The notes under the pieces: model-generated | What the model was told of the DNA's origin: nothing | Database searches by the model: none | What the model saw: only the letters and a program-made list of their open reading frames with translations | Program-made: the position numbers and the translations under genes | Origin: an uncultured Candidatus Pelagibacter sp. | Lineage (GTDB): Bacteria; Pseudomonadota; Alphaproteobacteria; Pelagibacterales; Pelagibacteraceae | Reading direction: 5' to 3' | Assembly (NCBI GenBank): GCA_905618805.1 | Contig: CAJQSZ010000027.1 | Coordinates: 1-48,806, forward strand | DNA: 48,806 nt | Part shown: piece after piece, positions 34,060 through 42,281 of the stretch | Numbering within the stretch: position 1 is the stretch's first letter | Layout: every line of letters starts with the position of its first letter

Positions 34060-35505
34060 ATGTCTAATTATAAAACTGTTTTTTTTACCTTGGGCGTTTT
34101 GCAAATTATTCTTGGAATATCAATGGTGATTCCAATTATAACTCAGATTGTATACTCGGAAATAGATTCCTCATTTATAGGTGCATCTATAATTTCAATT
34201 ATATTTGGCGTGCTATTTTTTTTATCAAATTTAAATCATGAAAAAAAATTAAATCTTCAGCAGGCTTTTTTACTAACAGCTCTTTCTTGGTTAAGTATTG
34301 CAATTTTTGGATCTTTGCCTTTTATCTTTTCGAGTCTTGAATTATCAATCACAGATTCATTCTTTGAAAGTATGTCTGGAATTACTACTACAGGGTCGAC
34401 TATAATAATAAATTTAGAGGTGGCGCCTAGGTCAATTCTTCTGTGGAGAGCCATGCTCCAGTGGCTTGGGGGAATAGGTATAATTGTAATGGCAATTACT
34501 TTAATGCCAATAATGAATGTTGGAGGAATGCAGTTATTTAAAATCTCTAGTAACGATTCCTCAGAAAAACTACTGCCTAAATCTAAAGAGGTAGCCCTAA
34601 GATTGATTTATGTTTATTTAGCACTAACTTCACTTTGTGCTTTAACTTATAAATTTTTTGGCATGAATGTTTTTGATAGCATTACTCACTCTATGACTAC
34701 AATAGCCACAGGCGGCTTTTCAAATTATAATGAATCTATTGGGTATTTTAACAGTTTATCTATAGAAATATCTTCAATGGTTTTTATTATACTAGGAAGT
34801 TTACCTTTTATTGCTTACATAAAATTTTTGAATGGTAACAAAAAAATATTTTTTTCTGATGTTCAAATTAAATCATTTATAAAAATAATTATATTTTCAA
34901 TTATTTTACTTTTTATTTATTCATTATTTCAGAATAAAGATTTTTCTCAAATCAACATAAGAGTAATATTTTTTAATGTTATTTCTATCTTAACTGGAAC
35001 AGGATATGTGACAGGAGAATTTGATGGTTGGGGAAATTTCCCATTAATTTTCTTTTTGACTCTGATGTTTATTGGTGGCTGTGCTGGCTCAACAACATGT
35101 GGTATTAAAATTTTTAGAATTCAAATTCTATATCTCTTTATAGTAAATCAACTTAAGAAAATTATTTATCCAAATGGAATTTTTTTAATTAAGTATGATA
35201 GAAATACTGTGGATGATAAATTTATGGCCTCAATTATTTCATTCATTTTTCTTTACTTGGTTATATTTTTTTTAATAACTGCATTTTTGTCTTTGAGTGG
35301 CCTAGATTTTATAACTTCAATTTCAGGTGCTGCTACATCAATTTCAAATGTTGGACCCGGATTAGGCTCTACAATTGGTCCTAATGGCAATTTTTCAAGC
35401 TTGCCTGAAATATCTAAATGGATTTTAAGCCTGGGAATGATATTAGGTAGATTAGAATTGTTTGCTATACTAGTATTGTTTCTACCTTCGTTTTGGAGGA
35501 ATTAA
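34060..35505 (+). CDS. trkH: Trk-type potassium uptake protein TrkH
   Basis: This 481-residue membrane protein has the four pore repeats of the Trk/Ktr/HKT superfamily. Selectivity-filter glycine regions are visible in MSGITTTGST (near residue 103), THSMTTIATGGFSN (near 210), ISILTGTGYVTGEFD (near 310) and ATSISNVGPGLGSTIG (near 425). WRAMLQWLGGIGIIVMAI is a typical TrkH stretch. It imports potassium with a TrkA regulatory subunit, which is not in this window. The end of the gene carries the Shine-Dalgarno site (GGAGGA) for ampG. Confidence 0.95.
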   Translation: MSNYKTVFFTLGVLQIILGISMVIPIITQIVYSEIDSSFIGASIISIIFGVLFFLSNLNHEKKLNLQQAFLLTALSWLSIAIFGSLPFIFSSLELSITDSFFESMSGITTTGSTIIINLEVAPRSILLWRAMLQWLGGIGIIVMAITLMPIMNVGGMQLFKISSNDSSEKLLPKSKEVALRLIYVYLALTSLCALTYKFFGMNVFDSITHSMTTIATGGFSNYNESIGYFNSLSIEISSMVFIILGSLPFIAYIKFLNGNKKIFFSDVQIKSFIKIIIFSIILLFIYSLFQNKDFSQINIRVIFFNVISILTGTGYVTGEFDGWGNFPLIFFLTLMFIGGCAGSTTCGIKIFRIQILYLFIVNQLKKIIYPNGIFLIKYDRNTVDDKFMASIISFIFLYLVIFFLITAFLSLSGLDFITSISGAATSISNVGPGLGSTIGPNGNFSSLPEISKWILSLGMILGRLELFAILVLFLPSFWRN

Positions 35506-35507
35506 TT

Positions 35508-36884
35508 ATGATTAAAATCAAAAAACAATCTCTCTCAGAAACTTTTTCTGTCTACTTTGACAGAAGAATGCTTAGAATTTTGTTGCTTGGAGCTATCTCA
35601 GGGTTTCCTTGGGTTCTCATAGGAAGTAGTTTGAGCTTATGGCTTAAAGAAGAAGGTTTGAGTAGATCAACAATTGGTTGGGCAGGTTTAATATTTGCAG
35701 TTTATGCTTTTAACTATTTGTGGGCGCCTCTTGTCGATAGACTTCGGATACCTTACTTAACAAAGAGACTTGGTCATAGAAGGGGTTGGATAGTCTTAAT
35801 GCAAATGACAATTTTAATTTGTCTTGTTGCTTGGAGTTTTATTAACCCTACAGAAAATTTAGCGCTACTAATTACAATTGGTTTAATTATTGCTATAGCA
35901 TCAGCTACACAAGATATTACTGTTGATGCCTTAAGAATTGAACAAATAGGTGAAAACGAAAGCAAATCAATGGCTGCGGGTGCTGCTATGGCTGTTGTTG
36001 GGTGGTGGAGTGGCTATAAACTAGGTGGTGTAATAGCTTTGTTCACAGCTCAATATTTAGAAAATATTGGTATTAGCAATTACTGGCAAATCACATTTTT
36101 AATTTTAGGTGTTGTGGTAATTTTAATGAATATAGGATTGATGTTTGTTCATGAACCACTTACCACTGATAGGCAGCTTAAACAAAAAGAGACTGATAAT
36201 TTAATAGCAAATAAACTTGGCTCAAAAAATATTGTAACCATGTTTGCTGCTTGGATCAGTAGTACATTGGGTGGTCCAATACTAAGTTTCTTTAAGAAAA
36301 ATGGATTTTCAGTTGCAATTGGAATTTTAAGTTTTATTTTTTTATTTAAGATTGGTGAGGCATTTCTTGGGCGAATGTCGATAGTATTTTATAAAGAAAT
36401 AGGGTTTTCGAAAGGTGATATAGCTATCTACTCAAAAACTTTAGGATGGGTAACTACAGTTATCTTTACACTGTTAGGTGGGCTTTTTGTAATTAGGTCT
36501 GGAGTTTTAAAGGCAATGTTTGTTGCTGGAATATTAATGGCTGCAACAAACTTATTATTTACTGTCTTGGCATGGAGTGATAAATCTGAGCTATTATTTG
36601 CTGTAGCGGTCATATTTGATGATATTGCAGCAGCTTTCGCAACGGTAGCATTTGTTGCGTTTATTTCATTACTAGTAGACAGAACCTACACAGCAACTCA
36701 ATATGCATTGCTTGCCTCGATTGGAACAGCAGGCAGAACAACACTTGCATCATCATCTGGTGCTTTGGTAGATTGGTTAAATGGAGACTGGGGGGTATTC
36801 TTTATTTTAACAGCTATTATGGTAATACCATCTTTGATTTGCTTATGGTTTATTAAAGATAAACTAAAACTCCGTGAAAAATAA
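35508..36884 (+). CDS. ampG: AmpG-family muropeptide permease (MFS)
   Basis: This 458-residue inner-membrane carrier has at least twelve helices. The AmpG start pattern LLGAISGFPWVLIGSSLSLW and LSRSTIGWAGLIFAVYAFNY, then WAPLVDRLRIPYL, are diagnostic. ATQDITVDALRIEQI lies near residue 143 and YTATQYALLASIGTAGR near 394. It imports anhydromuropeptides from the periplasm for cell-wall recycling. ATG 35508 is chosen over the in-frame TTG 35493, because GGAGGA at 35495-35500 is well placed 7 nt upstream. Its last 11 bp overlap the next gene, an NlpC/P60 peptidase, which supports a shared recycling function. Confidence 0.92.
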   Translation: MIKIKKQSLSETFSVYFDRRMLRILLLGAISGFPWVLIGSSLSLWLKEEGLSRSTIGWAGLIFAVYAFNYLWAPLVDRLRIPYLTKRLGHRRGWIVLMQMTILICLVAWSFINPTENLALLITIGLIIAIASATQDITVDALRIEQIGENESKSMAAGAAMAVVGWWSGYKLGGVIALFTAQYLENIGISNYWQITFLILGVVVILMNIGLMFVHEPLTTDRQLKQKETDNLIANKLGSKNIVTMFAAWISSTLGGPILSFFKKNGFSVAIGILSFIFLFKIGEAFLGRMSIVFYKEIGFSKGDIAIYSKTLGWVTTVIFTLLGGLFVIRSGVLKAMFVAGILMAATNLLFTVLAWSDKSELLFAVAVIFDDIAAAFATVAFVAFISLLVDRTYTATQYALLASIGTAGRTTLASSSGALVDWLNGDWGVFFILTAIMVIPSLICLWFIKDKLKLREK

Positions 36885-37620
36885 TTATTTTTCTATTAAA
36901 CCTATATCAAATATTTATAAGGAACCATCCAAAGTTTCTGAAGTTACTTCTCAAATTATATATGGCGAAAGATTCAAGGTTTTATCTAAAAATAAAAGTT
37001 GGTTAAGAATCAAAACATCGTTCGATAATTATATTGGATATATTAAGGATGAAAATTATACAGATGATCATAATCCTACACATAAAGTATTTAGTTTAAA
37101 GGTTAATATTTTTAATAGACAAAAAAATAAGACAAAATATTTTTTACCATTTGCATCAAAGATTTCAATAATTCAAGGAAATAAAAAGTTTGCTGAATTT
37201 GAAAAAAATAAATGGATCTTAAAAAAAAATATTGAGAAAATTAATCATGTAGAAAAAGACTACTTAAAAGTGTTAAAATTTTTTTTGAAAACTAAATATG
37301 TTTGGGGTGGTAAAACTTACCAAGGAATAGATTGCTCTGCTATCTTACAACTATTTTTTTATTATAATAATAAATTTTTTCCAAGAGATACAGGGGATCA
37401 ATTAAAATATTTAAAAAGTAACATTAAGAGAAAAAAATTTAGAAAGGGTGATATCATATTCTGGAAAGGTCATGTTGCCATTTGTATTGATACAAAAAGA
37501 TTAATTCACGCTTACGGTCCTAAAAAAAAAGTAATTATCATGTCAATAAATAAAACAATAGAAAGAATTGAAAGAACAACAAAATTATTAATAAAAAAAG
37601 TATCTTTGATAAAATATTAA
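36874..37620 (+). CDS. NlpC/P60 (C40) peptidase with N-terminal SH3-like domain, probably cytoplasmic
   Basis: This 248-residue protein starts with GTG. Residues 1-120 look like two bacterial SH3-type modules (IYGERFKVLSKNKSWLRIK, then YIGYIKDENY). The C40 domain has Cys154 in GIDCSAIL, His200 in KGHVAIC and His212 in IHAYGPKK. This is the Cys-His-His arrangement of YkfC-like gamma-D-glutamyl-L-diamino acid endopeptidases. No signal peptide or lipobox is present, so it should act in the cytoplasm on imported muropeptides. The 11-bp overlap with ampG supports that. The exact bond cut is inferred from family members. Confidence 0.85.
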   Translation: MKNNYFSIKPISNIYKEPSKVSEVTSQIIYGERFKVLSKNKSWLRIKTSFDNYIGYIKDENYTDDHNPTHKVFSLKVNIFNRQKNKTKYFLPFASKISIIQGNKKFAEFEKNKWILKKNIEKINHVEKDYLKVLKFFLKTKYVWGGKTYQGIDCSAILQLFFYYNNKFFPRDTGDQLKYLKSNIKRKKFRKGDIIFWKGHVAICIDTKRLIHAYGPKKKVIIMSINKTIERIERTTKLLIKKVSLIKY

Positions 37621-38513
37621 CTTCTACCAAAATCTGGTTTATCAATATCTTGTTTCAACTTAATTATTTTTTTTCTAACTTTTTTAGTATCTACCAACTT
37701 CTTAATGATAGATCTATTATTTTTTGATTGAATATCCTTTTTAAATGAACGCAAGTTTTTAATAAATAGATCTATAGCTTTTGAAATATTTTTTTGATTA
37801 TTAAAAAATATATCCCTCCACATTATTTCATTTGATGCAGCTATTCGTGAAAAATCTCTTAAGCCACCAGCACTGAATTTAATTAACTCATATCTCTGTT
37901 GTTTTTCAAAATCTGTTGCTGTTTTAACGAGGTTATATGCAACTAAGTGAGGTAAGTGACTTGTCATTGAAAAAACTGTGTCATGTTTTTTTGGGTCCAT
38001 AATTGCAACTCTGGAGCCAATTTTTTTCCATAATTTACTCAGTATACCCAGGTGTTTCATATTGGTATTTTTTTCTTTTATTAGTATGCACCATTTATTA
38101 AGAAATAAATCTTTTGCTCCATGCTCAGGACCACTAATTTCTGATCCTGCAATAGGATGGCTTGATGTCCAAAAAATTCCTTTTTTTAATTTTTTTCTAA
38201 TCAACTCAATAGATTTTTCTTTTGATGATCCAACGTCAGTTATGATAGTTTTGGGTGATAGGTATCTATTTATTTTTAAAATTATTTTTTCGTACTCACC
38301 TAGTGGAGTGCAAAATATTATCAAATCTAAATTTGGAATAATTTTTTTAAAATCAGTGGTGATTTCACATGGTAATTTTAATTTTTTAATTTTTAAAATA
38401 CTTGATCTAGATTTTTCATAAATAAATATTTTTTTTGCTATCTTTTTATCAACCACTGCTCTTAATAATGAAGATCCAATTAAACCACATCCTATGATTA
38501 AAATATTTTTCAT
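37617..38513 (-). CDS. tyrA: Prephenate (cyclohexadienyl) dehydrogenase TyrA
   Basis: This 298-residue NAD(P)-dependent enzyme converts prephenate or arogenate toward tyrosine. The Rossmann motif IIGCGLIGSSLLRAV is at residues 5-19. LIIFCTPLGEYEKI, TDVGSSKEKSIELIRK, SSHPIAGSEISGPEHG (substrate-binding His and Ser) and SMTSHLPHLVAYNLV follow. No chorismate mutase or ACT domain is attached. It lies 2 bp after hisC in the same operon, the usual alphaproteobacterial pairing. It shares TTAA with the convergent NlpC/P60 gene at 37617-37620. Confidence 0.94.
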   Translation of the reverse strand: MKNILIIGCGLIGSSLLRAVVDKKIAKKIFIYEKSRSSILKIKKLKLPCEITTDFKKIIPNLDLIIFCTPLGEYEKIILKINRYLSPKTIITDVGSSKEKSIELIRKKLKKGIFWTSSHPIAGSEISGPEHGAKDLFLNKWCILIKEKNTNMKHLGILSKLWKKIGSRVAIMDPKKHDTVFSMTSHLPHLVAYNLVKTATDFEKQQRYELIKFSAGGLRDFSRIAASNEIMWRDIFFNNQKNISKAIDLFIKNLRSFKKDIQSKNNRSIIKKLVDTKKVRKKIIKLKQDIDKPDFGRS

Positions 38514-38515
38514 AA

Positions 38516-39598
38516 TTAATTAAATATAATCCTAATTGCTTTTAGAAGTATTGCATTCTCTTTTTTAGATCCAATTGATAATCGTAATTTATTTTTAATA
38601 TTATACCCATCTTCTGTAGATCTTAATATAATTCCTTTTGATTGTAGCTTTTTAAAAATATAATTAGCTGAAAACTTACATTTATCAAAATTTAGTAATA
38701 AAAAATTAGCTGTTACTTCATTTGAAAAAATATTTAGTTTTTCTAATATTTTTTTAATTTTATTTGCTTCTATAATATTATGCTTCACAGATTGCTTAAC
38801 AAAATTTTTATCTTTTAAAGCTTCTGTTGCAGTAATTTGTGCTAGTTGATTTACATTAAATGGTGATTTAATTATATTCATTGCATCAATAATTTTTTTT
38901 GAAGCATGACCCCAGCCAACTCTTAAAGAGGCTAATCCATAAATTTTAGAAAATGTTCTTATTACAACTACATTATCTTTATTTTTAAATAGATCTAAGC
39001 TTGGTTTATAATCTTTGTTTTTCATATATTCAAAATAAGCATCATCTAAAACTAATAAAATATTTTTTTTTAATTTTTTTCTTAATTCTAATAATTCTAA
39101 TTTATTTAAATAAGTACCTGTTGGATTATTTGGGTTAGCAATAAAAACTATTTTTGTTTTTTTGGTAACTTTTTCAATTATTTTTGATACTGAAACTTTA
39201 AAGTTTTTTTCTTTTGAAAAAATAACTTTTGCTCCAACGATTTGTGCACTGATTCTATACATTAAAAAACTATATTGTGGCACAATCACCTCATCTGATG
39301 GCTTTAAATATAACTGACAAATCATTTGGATGATTTCATCCGACCCTGCTCCACAAATAATCTTATTAAAATCACAATTAAACTTTTTTGAAATTTCTTT
39401 TCTTAAAACTTTTGCTTTGCTGTCTGGATATTTAGATAAAGATAAATTTTTATTATTTAAAACTTTCTTTGCTTTGGGGCTAACACCTAGTGCTGACTCA
39501 TTTGCTGATAATTTTATAATATTTTTGATATTACCTATATTTGACTTTCCTGGCTTATACGCTTCTATTCTAAATTTTTTAAACTTTGGAACTGTCAT
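38516..39598 (-). CDS. hisC: Histidinol-phosphate/aromatic aminotransferase
   Basis: This 360-residue fold-type I PLP aminotransferase has KLSANESALGVSPKA at the N-terminus, GAGSDEIIQM near residue 83 and FIANPNNPTGTYL near 152. LVLDDAYFEY is near 182, and the PLP lysine K218 lies in TFSKIYGLASLRVGWG. These match HisC. Next to tyrA, it probably also, or mainly, transaminates aromatic keto acids (phenylpyruvate, 4-hydroxyphenylpyruvate), as bifunctional HisC proteins do. Many lysines replace arginines, fitting the AT bias. It is divergent from the metX riboswitch region. Confidence 0.92.
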   Translation of the reverse strand: MTVPKFKKFRIEAYKPGKSNIGNIKNIIKLSANESALGVSPKAKKVLNNKNLSLSKYPDSKAKVLRKEISKKFNCDFNKIICGAGSDEIIQMICQLYLKPSDEVIVPQYSFLMYRISAQIVGAKVIFSKEKNFKVSVSKIIEKVTKKTKIVFIANPNNPTGTYLNKLELLELRKKLKKNILLVLDDAYFEYMKNKDYKPSLDLFKNKDNVVVIRTFSKIYGLASLRVGWGHASKKIIDAMNIIKSPFNVNQLAQITATEALKDKNFVKQSVKHNIIEANKIKKILEKLNIFSNEVTANFLLLNFDKCKFSANYIFKKLQSKGIILRSTEDGYNIKNKLRLSIGSKKENAILLKAIRIIFN

Positions 39599-39660
39599 TT
39601 TATTAATCTTATAAATACAATATTAAACTTTCATACTGAATAAGTCATTTTTTAAAAAAT

Positions 39661-39689
39661 TTGACATAAGAATTGCTATCTTGTACAAA
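39661..39689 (+). promoter_or_regulatory. Putative metX promoter
   Basis: A perfect -35 box, TTGACA (39661-39666), and TACAAA (39684-39689) are separated by 17 bp. The predicted transcript start, about 39696, coincides with the first base of the SAM-II stem GCGC. Promoter and riboswitch therefore fit together without slack. Confidence 0.6.
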
Positions 39690-39695
39690 AAATAT

Positions 39696-39742
39696 GCGCT
39701 GATTTAACTGAATTGCGAGCGCTTAAAAAACCGCTAAATAAG
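39696..39742 (+). promoter_or_regulatory. SAM-II riboswitch
   Basis: The 47 nt match the SAM-II consensus almost block by block. P1 is GCGCT (39696-39700) with AGCGC (39718-39722). Between them are the conserved loop GATTTAAC (39701-39708) and ATTGC (39712-39716). Downstream, GCTAAA (39733-39738) and AAG form the pseudoknot side. The class senses S-adenosylmethionine and is known upstream of metA/metX genes in Alphaproteobacteria and marine metagenomes, which fits the gene below. It is followed by eight T residues (39743-39750) and a weak AAAAAAC/GTTTTTT pairing that could be the switching part; that detail is speculative. Confidence 0.92.
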
Positions 39743-39778
39743 TTTTTTTTCTCACAATTCAAAATTTAGCTATTATTT

Positions 39779-40900
39779 ATGAATAAAAATCTGAACATAA
39801 AAAGTTTAATAATTGATAAGCCTTTAAAATTAGATTGTGGTCAAACTATTGTTAACTTTCCTTTGGCTTATGAAACTTATGGTTCTCTTAATGAAAAAAA
39901 AGATAATGCTATTTTGGTGTTTCACGCTCTGACAGGAGATCAATTTGTTTCTGGTCTAAATCCAATAACCAAAAAAGATGGTTGGTGGTCTTATGCTGTG
40001 GGTTCAGGTAAAGCTATAGATACTGATAAATATTTTATAATATGTGCAAATGTAATTGGTGGATGTTTGGGCTCTTTAGGTCCAAGTAATATTAATCCTG
40101 ATACAAATAAAATTTATGGGACTACTTTTCCTATTATCACGATAAATGATATGGTTAATGCGCAATACAATCTTTTAGAATTTTTTAAAATTGAAAAATT
40201 ATTTGCGGTTATAGGTGGATCTATGGGCGGTATGCAGGTTCTTCAATTTGTAAGTAATTTTCCTAATAAGGCAGAGGTAGCAATTCCAATTGCTACTACC
40301 TCAAATCATTCAGCACAAAATATTGCTTTTAATGAACTCGGAAGGCAGTCCATCATGGCTGATACAAATTGGCTAAGTGGAGATTACTCAAACCAAAATA
40401 AAAATCCTAACAAAGGCTTATCTGTTGCCAGGATGGCTGCTCATATTACTTATTTATCTAAAAATGGTTTGCAAGAAAAGTTTGGAAGAAAGTTGCAAGA
40501 AAGAGATGATTTAAAGTTTAGTTTTGATGCTGATTTTCAAATAGAAAGCTACCTAAGATATCAAGGATCTGTATTTGTTGATAGATTTGATGCTAACAGC
40601 TATCTGTATATCACAAGGGCAATGGATTATTTTGATTTAATCAAACAACACGGTGGAAATTTATCCAATGCATTTACAGATACTAAAACAAAATTCCTCG
40701 TTATATCGTTTACTTCGGATTGGCTTTATCCTACTTCTGAAAATAAAGAAATTGTCATAGCATTAAATGCTATAGGTGCAGATGTTGGGTTTGTTGAAAT
40801 TGAATCTGATAAAGGGCATGATTCTTTTTTATTAAATACACCAAAATTTTTGGATACTTTAAAAGATTTTATTAATACTTCATACCCAAAAAATAAATAA
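39779..40900 (+). CDS. metX: Homoserine O-acetyltransferase (MetX family)
   Basis: This 373-residue alpha/beta hydrolase-fold acyltransferase activates homoserine for methionine synthesis. The nucleophile elbow is GGSMGGMQ with Ser148. Asp314 in SDWLYP and His347 in GHDSFLL complete the triad. VFHALTGDQ and NVIGGCLGSLGPSNINP are family motifs. Some MetX proteins use succinyl-CoA, so the acyl donor is not certain. It sits 36 nt below the SAM-II riboswitch and overlaps metW in TAATG, so high SAM should lower expression of both. Confidence 0.94.
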   Translation: MNKNLNIKSLIIDKPLKLDCGQTIVNFPLAYETYGSLNEKKDNAILVFHALTGDQFVSGLNPITKKDGWWSYAVGSGKAIDTDKYFIICANVIGGCLGSLGPSNINPDTNKIYGTTFPIITINDMVNAQYNLLEFFKIEKLFAVIGGSMGGMQVLQFVSNFPNKAEVAIPIATTSNHSAQNIAFNELGRQSIMADTNWLSGDYSNQNKNPNKGLSVARMAAHITYLSKNGLQEKFGRKLQERDDLKFSFDADFQIESYLRYQGSVFVDRFDANSYLYITRAMDYFDLIKQHGGNLSNAFTDTKTKFLVISFTSDWLYPTSENKEIVIALNAIGADVGFVEIESDKGHDSFLLNTPKFLDTLKDFINTSYPKNK

Positions 40901-41496
40901 TGAAAACAGAATTTAAATTAATTGCAGACTTAATAGAAACTAGTACGAGAGTTTTAGATGTTGGCTGTGGTGACGGTACTTTAATGGAGTTTTTAAAAGA
41001 TAATAAAGAAATAGATATAAGGGGAATAGAAATTTCAAAAAATAATGTTCAGCAATGTATTGGAAAAGGTTTAACTGTAATTGAAGGAGATGCTGAACAA
41101 GATCTTTCTCAATTTCCTGACGGATCTTTTGATTTTGTAATTTTAAGTCAAACATTACAGGCCTTTCTTAACCCTGAAAAAGTCATATCAGAGTTATTAA
41201 GGGTTGGAAAAAAAGCAATTGTCACGATACCTAATTTTGGCTATTGGAAAGTTAGATTACATTTGTTGATGAAGGGAACTATGCCTGTCACAAGAACTTT
41301 ACCTGACGAATGGTATAATACCCCAAACTTACATATGTGCACTATTAAGGATTTCTTTACTTTTTGCGAAAATAGAAAAATTAACATATATAAATCTATT
41401 GCCCTTCAAAATTTAAAATCATCAAAAATAACTGATACAAATTTAGCTTTAAAAAACTTAACAGCTGTACTTGGAATTTTTTTAATAGAAAAATAG
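40900..41496 (+). CDS. metW: Methionine biosynthesis protein MetW
   Basis: This 198-residue methyltransferase-fold protein has the SAM-binding motif VLDVGCGDGTLMEFL near residues 18-32 and GIEISKNNVQQCI near 44. FDFVILSQTLQAFLNPEKV lies near 78, and the MetW-typical IPNFGYWKVRLHLL and PDEWYNTPNLHMCTI follow. MetW works with MetX and is thought to stimulate its acyltransferase activity. It is translationally coupled to metX, directly below it, and its stop is immediately followed by the gloB ATG. Confidence 0.94.
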   Translation: MKTEFKLIADLIETSTRVLDVGCGDGTLMEFLKDNKEIDIRGIEISKNNVQQCIGKGLTVIEGDAEQDLSQFPDGSFDFVILSQTLQAFLNPEKVISELLRVGKKAIVTIPNFGYWKVRLHLLMKGTMPVTRTLPDEWYNTPNLHMCTIKDFFTFCENRKINIYKSIALQNLKSSKITDTNLALKNLTAVLGIFLIEK

Positions 41497-42216
41497 ATGG
41501 AGATTAAAATAATACCATGCTTACAAGACAACTATTCTTATTTAATAATTGATAAAAAAAATGATACTGCTTGTGTAATTGACCCTAGCGAAGCGGAACC
41601 TGTTATTGAATACCTAGAAAATAATAAAATCAAATTAAAGTGTATACTAAATACACATCATCATTATGATCATGTTGGTGGTAACCAAGAATTAAAAAAA
41701 AAATATGACGCAAGTGTTATCGGGTATAAGGGAGATAAAGAAAGAATCCCTGAAATAGATATATTAATTAATGATCAAGAAAATTGGATATATAAAAACT
41801 TTGAAGCTAAAATAATTTATATTCCAGGACATACTCTTGGTCACATTTGTTTTTATTTTCATAAAGAAGAATCTGTTTTTACTGGGGATACTCTTTTTTC
41901 ATTAGGTTGTGGAAGAATATTTGAGGGATCATATTCCCAAATGTTTAATTCTTTAATGAAATTAAAGAAACTACCAGAAAATACAAAAATTTATTGTGGT
42001 CATGAATATACCAAAAAAAATTCTGATTTTTGTTTAGCCTATGATGCAAATAATGAAAATCTCAAAGCTAAAATAAACGATATAGATATAAAATTAAAAG
42101 CTGGACTACCCACTATTCCGTCAACTATTAAGGATGAATTAGAGTGTAATATTTTTCTTAGATCAAGCAATGTAGAGACCTTTTCAAAATTGAGGGATTT
42201 AAAGGATGATTTCTAG
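41497..42216 (+). CDS. gloB: Hydroxyacylglutathione hydrolase (glyoxalase II)
   Basis: This 239-residue metallo-beta-lactamase-fold hydrolase splits S-lactoylglutathione to lactate and glutathione, the second step of methylglyoxal detoxification. The metal-binding THHHYDHVGG gives H54, H56, D58 and H59. IPGHTLGHICFY, FTGDTLFSLGCGRIFEG and YCGHEYTKKN supply the other ligands and the glutathione site. The glyoxalase-II C-terminal helical domain is present but short. It has no gap to metW and so is in the same operon. Confidence 0.93.
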   Translation: MEIKIIPCLQDNYSYLIIDKKNDTACVIDPSEAEPVIEYLENNKIKLKCILNTHHHYDHVGGNQELKKKYDASVIGYKGDKERIPEIDILINDQENWIYKNFEAKIIYIPGHTLGHICFYFHKEESVFTGDTLFSLGCGRIFEGSYSQMFNSLMKLKKLPENTKIYCGHEYTKKNSDFCLAYDANNENLKAKINDIDIKLKAGLPTIPSTIKDELECNIFLRSSNVETFSKLRDLKDDF

Positions 42217-42227
42217 CTTATTCGCAC

Positions 42228-42255
42228 TTGACTATAATAGGCCTCTGACTATATT
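42228..42255 (+). promoter_or_regulatory. Putative promoter of the rplU operon
   Basis: TTGACT (42228-42233) and TATATT (42250-42255) with a 16-bp spacer lie in the 65-bp gap after gloB. The predicted start is near 42262, leaving a 20-nt leader before the rplU ATG at 42282. Confidence 0.55.
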
Positions 42256-42281
42256 GCAGCTTATAAAAAATAGATTAAACA

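Noticed and set aside
39599-39778. tRNA or small RNA gene in the longest gap
   Set aside because: The gap is explained by a promoter, the SAM-II riboswitch and a short leader. No cloverleaf or T-loop (TTCGAAT-like) sequence is visible here or in other gaps.
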